Positions 37,256 through 47,285 of a stretch of 64,000 nt of DNA are shown piece by piece; positions within the stretch are counted from its first letter, which is position 1, and the number at the start of each line of letters is the position of its first letter. Source of the DNA: Bacillota bacterium (GTDB lineage: Bacteria; Bacillota; Bacilli; Bacillales_A; Planococcaceae); assembly GCA_023405135.1 (NCBI GenBank), contig JAEXYZ010000031.1, positions 1 to 64,000 on the forward strand. Direction: 5' to 3'. Both the position numbers and the translations under genes were made by a program. The notes beneath the pieces are model-generated. The model had not been told where the DNA came from and ran no database searches. It saw only the letters and a program-made list of their open reading frames with translations.

Positions 37256-39160
37256 ATGGGTAGTTCTAATCGAGAAAACGATAATATAATTGAGAAAATT
37301 AAAGAACATGGAGAACTAATAGCCGCTCTTCTATCTGGTTTACTTATTTTGCTTGCTTGGAGATTGGAATCTAGTGGTTTAAATACCGCCGCAATCATTG
37401 CATACTTAAGTGCTTTTTTCATCGGCGGTTATTCAAAAGCAAAAGAAGGTATTCTTGATACGCTTGAAAATAAAACGTTAAATGTTGAATTATTAATGAT
37501 TTTAGCAGCCATTGGTTCTGCAATTATTGGTTACTGGACTGAAGGTGCGGTACTAATCTTTATTTTTGCATTAAGCGGTGCTCTTGAAACTTATGCTATG
37601 AATAAAAACAAACGAGAAATTACAGCACTAATGAATCTACAACCTGAAGAAGCATGGTTAGTTCGAGGTACCTTTGAACCAATAAAGGTTTCTGTTTCTT
37701 CTCTAACAGTTGGCGATCATTTATTAATAAAACCAGGTGAACGCATTCCTGCTGATGGTCAAATTCTTAAAGGAACTTCTACGATTGATGAATCTGCCAT
37801 TAGTGGAGAATCTATGCCTGTTACAAAACAAACTGGTGACTATGTCTATGCTGGAACTGTAAACTTAAATGGAACATTGACTATTAATATGACAAAACCA
37901 AATTCAGAAACGATGTTCCAAAAAATTATTACTTTAGTTCAATCAGCACAAAGTGAAAAATCACCATCTCAGCAATTTATCGAAAAATTTGAAGGTACTT
38001 ATGTTAAATTTGTTCTTTTAGCTGTTGCTTTAATGCTTTTCCTACCACATTATTTACTAGGTTGGGATTGGACAACAACATTTTATCGTGCAATGGTACT
38101 ACTAGTGGTTGCTTCCCCTTGCGCACTTGTTGCATCAATTATGCCTGCAACTTTAGCTGCTATTTCTAACGGAGCTAAAAAAGGTGTTCTCTTTAAAGGC
38201 GGATTACATCTAGAAAATCTAAGTGTTCTTAAACTATTGGCCGTTGATAAAACTGGAACTTTAACTGTTGGAACTCCTGTAGTAACAGATATCATTGTAA
38301 GAGAAGATTTAGATCAAACAAATACGATTGCTCTTTTAGCATCTATTGAATCACAATCAAATCACCCCCTTGCACAAGCAATTATGAAATATGTAAAGGA
38401 ACATAATATTCCCACTATACAAGGGATTGATATAGAAGATGTTCCTGGATGGGGTTTAAAGGCAAAAATAGATGGCCATAGCTTTATCGTTGGAAAACCT
38501 GATTTTGTAGGACGTGAAGAGGCAAATAACTTTGCTAATTCAGCTGCTGAAAAATTAGCGGAAGAAGGAAAAACAGTTATTTTCATGCGTGATGAAATAG
38601 GGATTGCAACCCTTGTTGCAATGAAAGATACTGTACGAGAAGAAGCGAAGCATGCTATTAAATTATTAAAAGAACTTGGAATTCATGTTTCAATGCTTAC
38701 TGGAGACAATGAAAAAACTGCAAAAGCAATCGCAAAAGAAGCGAATGTAAATGAATACATTGCAGAGTGTCTTCCTGAAACAAAAGTAAATTATATGAAA
38801 GACTATTTAACAAACTATAAATATGCTGGAATGGTAGGGGATGGTATTAATGATGCCCCTGCTCTAGCAACAGCAACAGTCGGAATTGCGATGGGCGGAG
38901 GTACAGATGTTGCTTTAGAAACAGCGGACGTTGTTTTAATGAAAAATGATTTATCTAAAATTGCTTATGCAATTCGATTATCACGAAAAATGCAACGTAT
39001 CGTAAAGCAAAATATTATCTTCTCCATAGCTGTAATCGCCCTTCTAATTTGTTCAAACTTTTTACAAATAGTCGATTTGCCTTTTGGTGTTATCGGTCAT
39101 GAAGGTAGTACAATATTAGTAATTTTAAATGGACTTCGCATGTTAAATAAAAACGTATAA
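37256..39160 (+). CDS. pfeT: Fe(II)-exporting P1B4-type ATPase PfeT
   Basis: 634 aa P-type ATPase without an N-terminal metal-binding domain. Transmembrane metal site SPC in VVASPCALVASIMPA, actuator loop GESMPVTKQTGD (SGES), phosphorylated Asp in VDKTGTLT, GDGINDAP hinge, and the last-helix motif GHEGST, the P1B4 signature. The best match by motif is the PfeT/FrvA group, which exports Fe(II) (earlier called ZosA). Its promoter carries a perfect PerR box, consistent with induction by peroxide or excess iron. Zinc or cobalt export is a lesser alternative. Confidence 0.9.
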   Translation: MGSSNRENDNIIEKIKEHGELIAALLSGLLILLAWRLESSGLNTAAIIAYLSAFFIGGYSKAKEGILDTLENKTLNVELLMILAAIGSAIIGYWTEGAVLIFIFALSGALETYAMNKNKREITALMNLQPEEAWLVRGTFEPIKVSVSSLTVGDHLLIKPGERIPADGQILKGTSTIDESAISGESMPVTKQTGDYVYAGTVNLNGTLTINMTKPNSETMFQKIITLVQSAQSEKSPSQQFIEKFEGTYVKFVLLAVALMLFLPHYLLGWDWTTTFYRAMVLLVVASPCALVASIMPATLAAISNGAKKGVLFKGGLHLENLSVLKLLAVDKTGTLTVGTPVVTDIIVREDLDQTNTIALLASIESQSNHPLAQAIMKYVKEHNIPTIQGIDIEDVPGWGLKAKIDGHSFIVGKPDFVGREEANNFANSAAEKLAEEGKTVIFMRDEIGIATLVAMKDTVREEAKHAIKLLKELGIHVSMLTGDNEKTAKAIAKEANVNEYIAECLPETKVNYMKDYLTNYKYAGMVGDGINDAPALATATVGIAMGGGTDVALETADVVLMKNDLSKIAYAIRLSRKMQRIVKQNIIFSIAVIALLICSNFLQIVDLPFGVIGHEGSTILVILNGLRMLNKNV

Positions 39161-39162
39161 AA

Positions 39163-39205
39163 TAAAAATGACCCAAAATATTGGATTTCGGGTCATTTTT
39201 TTATT
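39163..39205. terminator. Bidirectional terminator pfeT / yihY
   Basis: AAAATGACCC...GGGTCATTTTT with T-runs both ways. Confidence 0.85.
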
Positions 39206-39209
39206 TCCG

Positions 39210-40139
39210 CTATTTTTTCCTTTTTTCAATTTTAGCGAGTTTCCTTCTTTGCATCGAAGCGTTTAATAATCCACCAAAAATTAATATCATTCCAGTCATA
39301 TATAGCCAGAGCATTAATACAATAACACTAGCAATACTTCCATACGTCGAGGCAAAATTGCCAAAATTATTTACATAGTATGAAAAACCGTAAATTAACA
39401 TTACCCATGAAATGGTTGAAAAAATAGCACCTGGCAAAACACTTGTAAAATGTAATCTTGGATCTGTATTCGGAATAATCCAATACATTAAAGTCAATAT
39501 AACGAAAATAAGTATTGGTGGTAAAATCCAACGTACAATCCTCCAAAAATCAGCAAAGGTTTCTTCTACACCTAAATAATTAAAAAGAGATAATGCTATT
39601 TGATGCCCGAAAATCGGAACTAATAATACAATCAAAATAACAAGTACTAACGATATCGTAAATACTAAAGACCAAGCACGATTTATAATCCCTAGCCTTT
39701 CTTCTGTACCATAAGCATCATTTAACGTTTTAATTAATGCATTAACACCTCTTGAAGCAGACCAAATAGTTCCGATAATACCGATTGATAGCAATCCACC
39801 ACCATTATGAGTCGTTAATATTTCAGTTAATGTCCCTTGTGTTAGTAGAAATACTTCAGTTGGTACAATCGTTTGAATAAAGTCAAATACATGTTCTTCT
39901 TTTAAATCTAGGTAAGGTAATAACGTTACAATAAAAATTAATAACGGAAAAAATGATAATAAAAAGAAGTAAGCTAATTGAGCACCCATTCCAGAAATAT
40001 CAACATCTCTCATACGTATAAATAAATCTTGAAAAAATCCCTTTACTGTCGTTACATCAATTTTGGATACATCTGGATCAAAAAAAGTTTTTACAAAAGA
40101 TATTACTTCATTTTGAGATGTTTTATTATTTTCACTCAA
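39210..40139 (-). CDS. YihY/virulence factor BrkB family protein
   Basis: 309 aa integral membrane protein with six helices. Family motifs: MGAQLAYFFLLSFFPLLIF in helix 1, RGVNALIKTLNDAYG in the cytoplasmic loop, YGSIASVIVLMLWLYMTG near the end, and a basic C-terminal tail. The family was once misnamed ribonuclease BN; its true activity is unknown, perhaps transport. It is the second gene after the YtxH-like gene, 27 bp apart. B. subtilis YfkH is a similar protein near the DUF1128 gene. Confidence 0.88.
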   Translation of the reverse strand: MSENNKTSQNEVISFVKTFFDPDVSKIDVTTVKGFFQDLFIRMRDVDISGMGAQLAYFFLLSFFPLLIFIVTLLPYLDLKEEHVFDFIQTIVPTEVFLLTQGTLTEILTTHNGGGLLSIGIIGTIWSASRGVNALIKTLNDAYGTEERLGIINRAWSLVFTISLVLVILIVLLVPIFGHQIALSLFNYLGVEETFADFWRIVRWILPPILIFVILTLMYWIIPNTDPRLHFTSVLPGAIFSTISWVMLIYGFSYYVNNFGNFASTYGSIASVIVLMLWLYMTGMILIFGGLLNASMQRRKLAKIEKRKK

Positions 40140-40166
40140 ACTTAGCTCTCCCCTTTATAAAAACAC

Positions 40167-40499
40167 TTACTTTTCGATGTCCTTATTTATTAACGTGCTT
40201 TTAGTATCATGTACAATATTTTGAATTGTATTAGGTAATTCTTTTACCTCTTCTATTTTATTTACAATAGTATTTAAATTTTCTGAAGCATTATCATATA
40301 ACTCTTGTACTTCTTCAATTTTTTCTTCGATAAAATGTTGTAACTCATCCTTATTTTTCGCATAATAAATTACAGCATCCTTTGCCTTTTTCGACATCTC
40401 AATTGTATGTTCTCTCGTTTTGCGGTCAAACATACTTACTACCGCTCCAGTTAACGCACCTATAACAATTGATTTTAATAATTTACTCTCACTCATCAT
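40167..40499 (-). CDS. YtxH-like small membrane protein
   Basis: 110 aa (or 109 if the second ATG is used) after AGGAGGA. A short glycine-containing hydrophobic helix (SIVIGALTGAVVSMF) is followed by a basic DRKTRE stop-transfer and a long amphipathic coiled coil. This is the general layout of YtxH-domain proteins, often linked to general stress. No catalytic motif. Forms an operon with the YihY gene. Confidence 0.7.
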   Translation of the reverse strand: MMSESKLLKSIVIGALTGAVVSMFDRKTREHTIEMSKKAKDAVIYYAKNKDELQHFIEEKIEEVQELYDNASENLNTIVNKIEEVKELPNTIQNIVHDTKSTLINKDIEK

Positions 40500-40667
40500 G
40501 TTCCTCCTATGTAGTTTTAAACATTAATCCTTTAATATAAATTTCATTTCATTACCATTCTATATAAATTTTAACTCATTTTAAAGAGAACGTCCTAAAT
40601 TAGGTTGACACGAAGCGTATGTAATGAAATGATAAACCCGTATAATTGAAAGGTAGGGAGATTAAAA

Positions 40668-40889
40668 ATGAATTTATCAAATCCTTCAAGAGAAAATGTT
40701 ATTTATATGATTGAGCAAATAAAAGAAAAGCTACGAATGGTTAACGTAGATGCGATGAAATCTGAACATTTTAAAGATGAACATTACGAAGATATTTTAT
40801 ATCTTTATGAAATGGTAATGAAGCGCAATACATTTAGTCCTAGTGAAATGCAAGCGATCGTTTCCGAATTAGGTGCATTACGTAAATGA
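40668..40889 (+). CDS. yfkK: DUF1128 family protein (YfkK)
   Basis: 73 aa, RBS GGGAG. It contains [32 protein letters not shown] and [18 protein letters not shown], the DUF1128/YfkK pattern. All-helical, soluble, unknown role. Located beside YihY as in the B. subtilis yfk region. A perfect terminator follows. Confidence 0.88.
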   Translation: MNLSNPSRENVIYMIEQIKEKLRMVNVDAMKSEHFKDEHYEDILYLYEMVMKRNTFSPSEMQAIVSELGALRK

Positions 40890-40934
40890 AAAAAGTTTCC
40901 ATTGATGATTATTCATCAATGGAAACTTTTTATT
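40889..40934. terminator. Bidirectional terminator yfkK / motB
   Basis: AAAAGTTTCCATTGATGA pairs perfectly with TCATCAATGGAAACTTTT around a TTAT-type loop, with T-runs on both strands. Confidence 0.92.
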
Positions 40935-40978
40935 TAGAATTTTTCCACAGCCCAAAAGTAACTTTTTCAGACACTCGT

Positions 40979-41746
40979 TTATTGATTTTCAGTTTCTGAA
41001 GTGTTTTCAGGCTCAACTAATTGTTGAATTAATACTTCTACACGACGATTTTGCGCTCTACCTTCTGCTGTATCATTTGATGCAATTGGGTTATATTCGC
41101 CATATCCTTTTGCACTAAAGTATTTCGGATCTAAACTTGGATTGCTGTCCATAATTAATTTCATAAGGTTTACTGCACGCATTACAGATAGTTCCCAGTT
41201 CGATCTGAATTCCGCATTATTTTGCGGTACGTTATCAGTATGTCCTGTTACAACTATAAACCTCGGAGGATCTAATTGTAAAAGTTTAGATAATTCATCT
41301 GCAATAGACATATAATCTTGCTTTACATCTGCTTTACCTGGGTCAAATAGGATGCTATCACGAATCGTTATTAATAAACCTTCATCCGTTATTTTAGTAG
41401 CAAATGTGCTTTCTAATTCATTTACTGCAATAAAGTTATCAATTCGCTCTTGAATTTCTTTTAACTCTCTTTGGTCTTGAATATAAGCAGCTTCTTGTTC
41501 AGATAAGCCGTCCGTTATAGAAGTTGGGTTTTCTATAACAGAAGTGTGGTCCATAAAACCTGATGAGCCTTCAAAAATTTCAGTAAATACTGCAGACATT
41601 TTATCAAGCTTTGATTGGTCTATCGAACTGGATGCGAATAATACGATAAATAATGCAAGTAGTAAGGTCATTAAATCCGAGTAAGGTAACAGCCAAGATT
41701 CATCAATATGTTCTTCATGTTTTTTATGTTTAGCCTTCTTTGCCAA
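40979..41746 (-). CDS. motB: Flagellar motor protein MotB
   Basis: 255 aa from the TTG at 41746, which gives the MAKKAKHKKHEEH start seen in Bacillus MotB; a longer frame exists but lies inside motA. The single transmembrane helix PYSDLMTLLLALFIVLFASS carries the proton-binding D24. The C-terminal OmpA-like peptidoglycan-binding domain has VTGHTDNVPQ, WELSVMRAVNLM and GYGEYNPIASN. With MotA it forms the H+ stator. The gene overlaps the motA end by 17 bp. Confidence 0.95.
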   Translation of the reverse strand: MAKKAKHKKHEEHIDESWLLPYSDLMTLLLALFIVLFASSSIDQSKLDKMSAVFTEIFEGSSGFMDHTSVIENPTSITDGLSEQEAAYIQDQRELKEIQERIDNFIAVNELESTFATKITDEGLLITIRDSILFDPGKADVKQDYMSIADELSKLLQLDPPRFIVVTGHTDNVPQNNAEFRSNWELSVMRAVNLMKLIMDSNPSLDPKYFSAKGYGEYNPIASNDTAEGRAQNRRVEVLIQQLVEPENTSETENQ

Positions 41747-42533
41747 AATCACCCGCCCCACTTTCACTCATAATTTGACGGCGTTCTTCCATTGTTAAAA
41801 ACGATGCTAACTTTTGCTCAATGACACGTGGTGCTTCCCCTTCTAAAACCGATAAAATGCCTTCTATCATTAAATGTTTTTGTTTAACTTCTTCGGCAGA
41901 TTTACGTTTTAATTTATTTGAGAATGGGTTCCAAAGTACATATCCTGTAAAAATCCCAAGTAATGTGGCAACGAATGCTGCAGTAATGGCATGTCCTAAT
42001 GCATCAACATCACTCATATCTTTCAAGGCAGCCATTAAACCTACAACCGCACCAAGTACCCCAAATGTTGGGGCATATGTACCAGCTTGAGAGAAAATCT
42101 GAGCTCCCGCTGTATGACGTTCTTCCATAGCTGTAACTTCTTCTGTAAGTACATCACGAATATAATCAGCATTTTGACCATCAATTGCTAATGTTAAACC
42201 ATTCTTTAAAAATGGATCTTCAACTTCTGCTGCTTTGCTTTCAAGTGCTAACAATCCTTCACGACGTGCTAAATCAGCCCATTGTGAAAACATTTTAATA
42301 ATTTCAATATCACTAGTAAGCTTTCTTTCTGTAAAAAGAATTTTAAATAACTTTGGTACTCGTTTTAACTCCTTCATCGGAAACGCGACTGTTACTGATG
42401 CTATAGTCCCTACAATAATGATAAGAAAGGCTGCGGGGTTAATCAAAACACCTATATCTGCGCCTTTTACAACCATCCCAACAAAGACGGCAATTATCCC
42501 AAGTATGATTCCTATTATCGTTGATAAATCCAT
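41730..42533 (-). CDS. motA: Flagellar motor protein MotA
   Basis: 267 aa from the ATG at 42533, seven bases after GGAGG. Four membrane helices; the cytoplasmic loop with KMFSQWADLARREGLLALE contains the Arg/Glu residues that contact FliG; helices 3-4 include PTFGVLGAVVGLMAAL. It forms the MotA5B2 stator. A SigD-like promoter lies upstream. No other flagellar genes are in the window. Confidence 0.95.
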   Translation of the reverse strand: MDLSTIIGIILGIIAVFVGMVVKGADIGVLINPAAFLIIIVGTIASVTVAFPMKELKRVPKLFKILFTERKLTSDIEIIKMFSQWADLARREGLLALESKAAEVEDPFLKNGLTLAIDGQNADYIRDVLTEEVTAMEERHTAGAQIFSQAGTYAPTFGVLGAVVGLMAALKDMSDVDALGHAITAAFVATLLGIFTGYVLWNPFSNKLKRKSAEEVKQKHLMIEGILSVLEGEAPRVIEQKLASFLTMEERRQIMSESGAGDFGKEG

Positions 42534-42565
42534 ATACGTACCTCCAAATATTCTACCTATTATAT

Positions 42566-42592
42566 TTTTCGACATTCTTTCAATTTTGTTTA
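42566..42592 (-). promoter_or_regulatory. Candidate SigD (flagellar) promoter of motAB
   Basis: Minus strand: TAAA (42589-42592), exactly 15 bases, then GTCGAAAA (42566-42573), against the SigD consensus TAAA-N15-GCCGATAA. It lies about 33 bp before the motA start. Confidence 0.5.
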
Positions 42593-42934
42593 CTTTCTTA
42601 TCATTAAGTATAATAGTAGTTAATCTATTTATCGACGCAATAATCGTTTTTTTCTTTATAAATTCGACATTTTGATTACATTGAATCAAAATTAAGTCCA
42701 TTTTACATTCGAAAACATAGAATACTATAATAATAGGTATTTATTTTGATAAAATAGTATTATTTTAGAAATCAGCCTCCAATTCCATAGGTCAATTTAA
42801 CCAAAAAAGAGCTTGTATTGTTTAAATTTAGCTTATTCTCTATTGTGTAGCAAAAAGGGTATTTCCTTTTTAATCATTCTTTAAATTGCCATTATTATTT
42901 TCTTTAATAGTCTACAAAAAAATAAGATATATAG
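42593..42934. other. Intergenic stretch between motA and a small membrane protein
   Basis: AT-rich and without an ORF I can support. Apart from the promoter sites noted at its two ends I see no repeat or RNA motif. A second SigD-like -10 (GTCGATAA) occurs on the minus strand near 42630 but with poor spacing. Confidence 0.5.
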
Positions 42935-42985
42935 TATAATAGAGTTCAATGACACTTGTATAACATAGAAGGAGGTCCTTTAACG

Positions 42986-43129
42986 ATGGGCTTATATTTA
43001 GCAACTGTTCTTGGTTTTTTAGTAGTTCTTCTTATCGGAGTTGCAATGTTCATTCATTATTTACGAGTAGGTTTAGATTCATCATCTTCTGTAAGAATCG
43101 ATCCAAAACCAACTGAGAAATTTGAATAA
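42986..43129 (+). CDS. Small membrane protein, 47 aa
   Basis: Short ORF with a strong GGAGGTCC RBS nine bases before the ATG, a TATAAT at 42935-42940 and its own terminator. It starts MGLYLATVLGFLVVLLIGVA: one membrane helix (about 3-26), then a polar tail with Ser and RIDPKPTEKFE. I do not recognise a named family. It is a complete single-gene unit, so expression is likely. It could be a small envelope-stress or membrane-complex accessory protein; no function is claimed. Confidence 0.75.
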   Translation: MGLYLATVLGFLVVLLIGVAMFIHYLRVGLDSSSSVRIDPKPTEKFE

Positions 43130-43138
43130 TTGATTTGT

Positions 43139-43175
43139 CGACAAAACTCTACAAATGAGTTTTGTCGGCTTTTTT
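43139..43175 (+). terminator. Terminator of the small membrane protein gene
   Basis: CGACAAAACTC-N7-GAGTTTTGTCG followed by GCTTTTTTG. Confidence 0.9.
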
Positions 43176-43215
43176 GTATATAATATTGGTAGTATTAATA
43201 AGGGGGATGGGTAAA

Positions 43216-43821
43216 ATGAAATCTACTTTGAATGAAATTATGAGCTTTAATGATTCTTTTGTAAAATTTAAACAATATGAGCCTTACATAACATCAAAAT
43301 TTCCTGATAAAAAAATTGTTATTTTAACTTGTATGGATACTCGTTTAGTTGAGCTACTACCAAAAGCAATGAATATGCGAAATGGAGATGTGAAAATTGT
43401 AAAAAGTGCGGGGGCTCAAGTCAGTCATCCTTTTGGTGCAATAATGCGCAGTTTATTAGTTGCGGTTTATGAGCTCAAGGCCGATGAAGTATATGTTATT
43501 GGTCACCACGACTGTGGTATGAGCTCGATTGATCCAGAACTTATGATTAAACATATGATTGAACGTGGTGTTAATGAAGATATTATTAACACTGTAAAGT
43601 ATTCTGGATTTGATTTAAATGATTGGCTACGTGGGTTCGGTGATGTTTCTACAAGCGTTTTAAAAAGTGTAGACATTATTCGAAATCATCCGTTAATGCC
43701 AAAAGCTACACCGGTTCACGGACTCATAATGGATCCTAGCACTGGCAAACTTGATTTACTATCGGATGGAAATGAATACTTAGAAGATAACGAAATTACA
43801 ACATCCAGTTCAAATGAATAA
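43216..43821 (+). CDS. Beta-class carbonic anhydrase, YtiB type
   Basis: 201 aa from the ATG at 43216, nine bases after AAGGGGG; an ATG three codons earlier is inside the RBS spacing. Zinc ligands: Cys and Asp in TCMDTR, His and Cys in GHHDCGM, with KSAGAQVSHP between. The length and short spacing fit the YtiB-like beta-carbonic anhydrases of Firmicutes. It interconverts CO2 and bicarbonate in the cytoplasm. Monocistronic. Confidence 0.9.
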   Translation: MKSTLNEIMSFNDSFVKFKQYEPYITSKFPDKKIVILTCMDTRLVELLPKAMNMRNGDVKIVKSAGAQVSHPFGAIMRSLLVAVYELKADEVYVIGHHDCGMSSIDPELMIKHMIERGVNEDIINTVKYSGFDLNDWLRGFGDVSTSVLKSVDIIRNHPLMPKATPVHGLIMDPSTGKLDLLSDGNEYLEDNEITTSSSNE

Positions 43822-43848
43822 TAACTAAATTAATAAAGCAATAAAATT

Positions 43849-43903
43849 GAAAACCCGAGCTATCACGAAATGGTAAAATTTCGCATGATATTTCGGGTTT
43901 TTT
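43849..43903 (+). terminator. Terminator after carbonic anhydrase
   Basis: AAAACCCGA...TCGGGTTTTTT with an inner CGAAA/TTTCG stem. Confidence 0.8.
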
Positions 43904-43932
43904 CTTGCTGAAATCTTTTATTCCAGCACCTT

Positions 43933-44487
43933 TTAAAGCTGTCGATATTCATCTTTTAATAATGAGTAAATATAATGATCTTCCCAAACGCCATTTATAT
44001 AGAGAAGTTCTCTTAAAAGTCCTTCCCGAATAAAATTAGCATTTTCTAATACTTTAATAGAGCCACTATTTTTGGGTGATACGTAAGCTTCTATACGATT
44101 TAGTTTAACAGTATTAAAAGCAAATTGGACAACCTGTTGAACTGCTTCTGTTGCTATACCTTTTCGTGTAAATTTCTCATCTACTGAGTAACCTATAAAT
44201 GCACTATTATAAGGGAGTCTTTTAATTGCATATAAAGAAATATGACCGATTAGTTTATTACTTCCCTTTGGATAAATTCCAAAAGAGTATTCTCGGTTTG
44301 CACGAAGTAAATGCATAGTTTCTAAAATTTTTTTGAATTGAGCTTCTTCAGTATAGAATTCTTCTTCATGTAATGGTTCATGAATTGCCCAAAAATATTT
44401 ATTGTTCCTCATTAGTTCTGCTAAACTTTTTGCATCGGATTCCACGAAGGTGCGCAAACACAGTCGTTCTCCCTCAAGCTTTATCAC
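43933..44487 (-). CDS. GNAT family N-acetyltransferase (RimJ/RimL type)
   Basis: 184 aa if started at the GTG at 44487, just after AAAGGGTGATA, giving VIKLEGERLCLRTF; the frame is open upstream without a clear RBS. The RimJ/RimL pattern is seen: LRTFVESDA at the start, IGHISLYAI, the acetyl-CoA loop SVDEKFTRKGIATEAVQQVV and VLENANFIREG. It would acetylate an N-terminal or small-molecule amine; the target is unknown. Confidence 0.85.
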   Translation of the reverse strand: MIKLEGERLCLRTFVESDAKSLAELMRNNKYFWAIHEPLHEEEFYTEEAQFKKILETMHLLRANREYSFGIYPKGSNKLIGHISLYAIKRLPYNSAFIGYSVDEKFTRKGIATEAVQQVVQFAFNTVKLNRIEAYVSPKNSGSIKVLENANFIREGLLRELLYINGVWEDHYIYSLLKDEYRQL

Positions 44488-44647
44488 ACTATCACCCTTT
44501 TTATGTAATAAATTAAATAATCTTCTCACCATCGTGTATAACCTAATGCCTTTCCCCGATAATTTTCTTTTGGAGACAGCAGCTTTATGTTAAGCAACAT
44601 ATTACTTACTTCTATATTGTCTCCAATTGATCCCCCAATTTCTCGGA

Positions 44648-45412
44648 TTACTCATCTTTTTCTTCTTTATTACAATAATACGTCATATTTAATCCTCGTT
44701 GCTCTATTTCCTTTTCCACATGTTTTATTGTTTCTTGTAATACTTTTATGCGTGCATAGTTCTTATTATTTCCTGGAACTAATATCCAAGGTGCATTTTT
44801 TGTATGCGTTTTTTCAAACATTTCACCAGCAGCTATTACATAATCATCGAATTTTTCTCGATTTCTCCAGTCTTCATCTGTCAACTTCCAACTTTTATAA
44901 GGATTCGTTTGACGCTCTTTGAAACGAGCTAATTGTTCGTCTTTATCAACATGAATCCAAAATTTTATTATTATATACTGTTCATCAGTTAGAGTTTTTT
45001 CAAAAGTATTTATTTCATTATATGCACGGTTCCATTCTTGTTCTGATGCAAATCCCTCTAGTCTCTCAACTAATACCCGACCATACCAAGAGCGATCAAA
45101 AATCCCAATTTGACCGTGCTGAGGCAATTTTCTCCAAAATCTTTGCAAGTAATGATATCTTAATTCATGTGGCTGTGGCGCTGAAATTGGATGCACTAAA
45201 TACCCACGTGGATCTAGTCTTTGAGTAAGTCGTTTAATTGCACCACCTTTTCCTGCTGCATCCATCCCTTCAAATGCTATAATTAAACCGATTTTATTAT
45301 TGTATAAAAACTGTTGAACATTTAACATTTCATATTGGAGTCGCTTTAATTGTAATTTATACTCTTTCTTTTCAAGCTTTAACTCCATGTTTAAATCGTT
45401 TAATTTTTCCAT
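44648..45412 (-). CDS. Polyphosphate kinase 2 family protein
   Basis: 254 aa from the ATG at 45412 after GTGAGGTGA. PPK2 core: Walker A-like FEGMDAAGKGGAIKRL, lid region with LDPRGYLVHPISAPQP, Walker B FDRSWYGRVLVER and the following FWIHVDKDEQLARF. PPK2 enzymes phosphorylate nucleoside mono- or diphosphates using polyphosphate. The N-terminal coiled segment is typical. The subclass (NDP versus NMP acceptor) cannot be settled. No ppk1 or ppx is adjacent. Confidence 0.92.
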   Translation of the reverse strand: MEKLNDLNMELKLEKKEYKLQLKRLQYEMLNVQQFLYNNKIGLIIAFEGMDAAGKGGAIKRLTQRLDPRGYLVHPISAPQPHELRYHYLQRFWRKLPQHGQIGIFDRSWYGRVLVERLEGFASEQEWNRAYNEINTFEKTLTDEQYIIIKFWIHVDKDEQLARFKERQTNPYKSWKLTDEDWRNREKFDDYVIAAGEMFEKTHTKNAPWILVPGNNKNYARIKVLQETIKHVEKEIEQRGLNMTYYCNKEEKDE

Positions 45413-45529
45413 TTTATTCACCTCACTATTATTTAATTTTATTTTATTTTACAAAAAATTGTATGTTTTTGGTATCTGTTGTTCAAAGCTATGTAAATGT
45501 ATATAATTTTATAGAAAGGAGAGGAATGT

Positions 45530-46261
45530 ATGCGTCGAATAAGCATAATTACTATTTCCCTCATTGTAGCTACTCTTTTTACAATTAATGCGTTTTGGTT
45601 ACAACTACATGGGACTACAACTATTGACATTATAAACCGTTTACCAATTCTATTTGCACCTGCAAATTATGTTTATTACATATGGTTTCCTGTATTTATA
45701 TTTCTTTTCCTATGGGTTAAAAATTATTTACCATTACGTCAGTCAGATCAGTTTATTACATTTGTGCAAACTGTTTTATTTTTATGTACATTGAGTTTTC
45801 AAATTACATATCTTTTATGCTGGCACTCTGAACAATTAATTGCAGCATCAGTATTGCTAATACTGCAGCTAATTTCTGTATCCGCATTATATTTAACGTA
45901 TCCGTTGAAAAAAGAGTTATTTAAATTAAGGCTTCCTATTTCAATTTATTTTAGTTGGACTACATTTTTATTTATTTTATACATTTGGTATATCTTGATT
46001 GATAATGGTTGGCAAGGCTTCGGCTTAAGTAATGCACTATGGGCTGTCATTATTATGACATTTGGTACAGCTGTTGCGTTGCATTTACGTTTCCATCATT
46101 TTGATATTGCCTTTCCAATGGTCTTTATTTGGTGTTATATTGGCATTGCCTTTGCAAACGGTTTTGGTGAATTATTAGTTACTACTGCTGCCCTTTTCTT
46201 AAGTGGCGTAATGGTTGTTGGTATACTTTTCATGAAAAAAAATCCTGTACACTTGAAGTAA
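45530..46261 (+). CDS. TspO/MBR-related membrane protein
   Basis: 243 aa, about seven membrane helices, RBS GAAAGGAGAGG. The stretch NRLPILFAPANYVYYIWFPV resembles the FTPAgYaFsIW motif of the longer TspO-like proteins of Firmicutes, and LPISIYFSWTTFLF resembles the LPxxIYxGW motif. I infer a distant tryptophan-rich sensory protein-type transporter or tetrapyrrole-linked protein. The ligand is unknown. Its stop lies within its own terminator stem. Confidence 0.6.
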   Translation: MRRISIITISLIVATLFTINAFWLQLHGTTTIDIINRLPILFAPANYVYYIWFPVFIFLFLWVKNYLPLRQSDQFITFVQTVLFLCTLSFQITYLLCWHSEQLIAASVLLILQLISVSALYLTYPLKKELFKLRLPISIYFSWTTFLFILYIWYILIDNGWQGFGLSNALWAVIIMTFGTAVALHLRFHHFDIAFPMVFIWCYIGIAFANGFGELLVTTAALFLSGVMVVGILFMKKNPVHLK

Positions 46262-46286
46262 TTTTCAAGCGTACAGGATTCTTTTT
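46240..46286 (+). terminator. Terminator overlapping the TspO-like gene end
   Basis: AATCCTGTACACTTGAA pairs with TTCAAGCGTACAGGATT, then CTTTTTTG. The last codons form the 5' arm. Confidence 0.9.
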
Positions 46287-46336
46287 TGATTCATGTCTAG
46301 CTTCTGCGTTTATCATTAAAAGGCGTTTTTGCTTTT

Positions 46337-47104
<768 letters not shown>

Positions 47105-47210
47105 TTACATTTCAATATATAATATACCATATTTACGATTGTATATTGGGCAACTGCTCCTTTTAATTTATTTATGATTATAGGCAAAACTTTTATAATT
47201 TTTAAAATAA

Positions 47211-47277
47211 AAGACGTCCTAACAATACGAACTAACTAAATCAAAGGTATTAGTTCAACATAAAATTAGGACGTCAT
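47211..47277 (-). terminator. Terminator after thiT
   Basis: Arms GACGTCCTAA/TTAGGACGTC enclosing a second stem GAACTA/TAGTTC, with T-rich flank, just after the thiT stop. Confidence 0.75.
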
Positions 47278-47285
47278 TTATTTAA

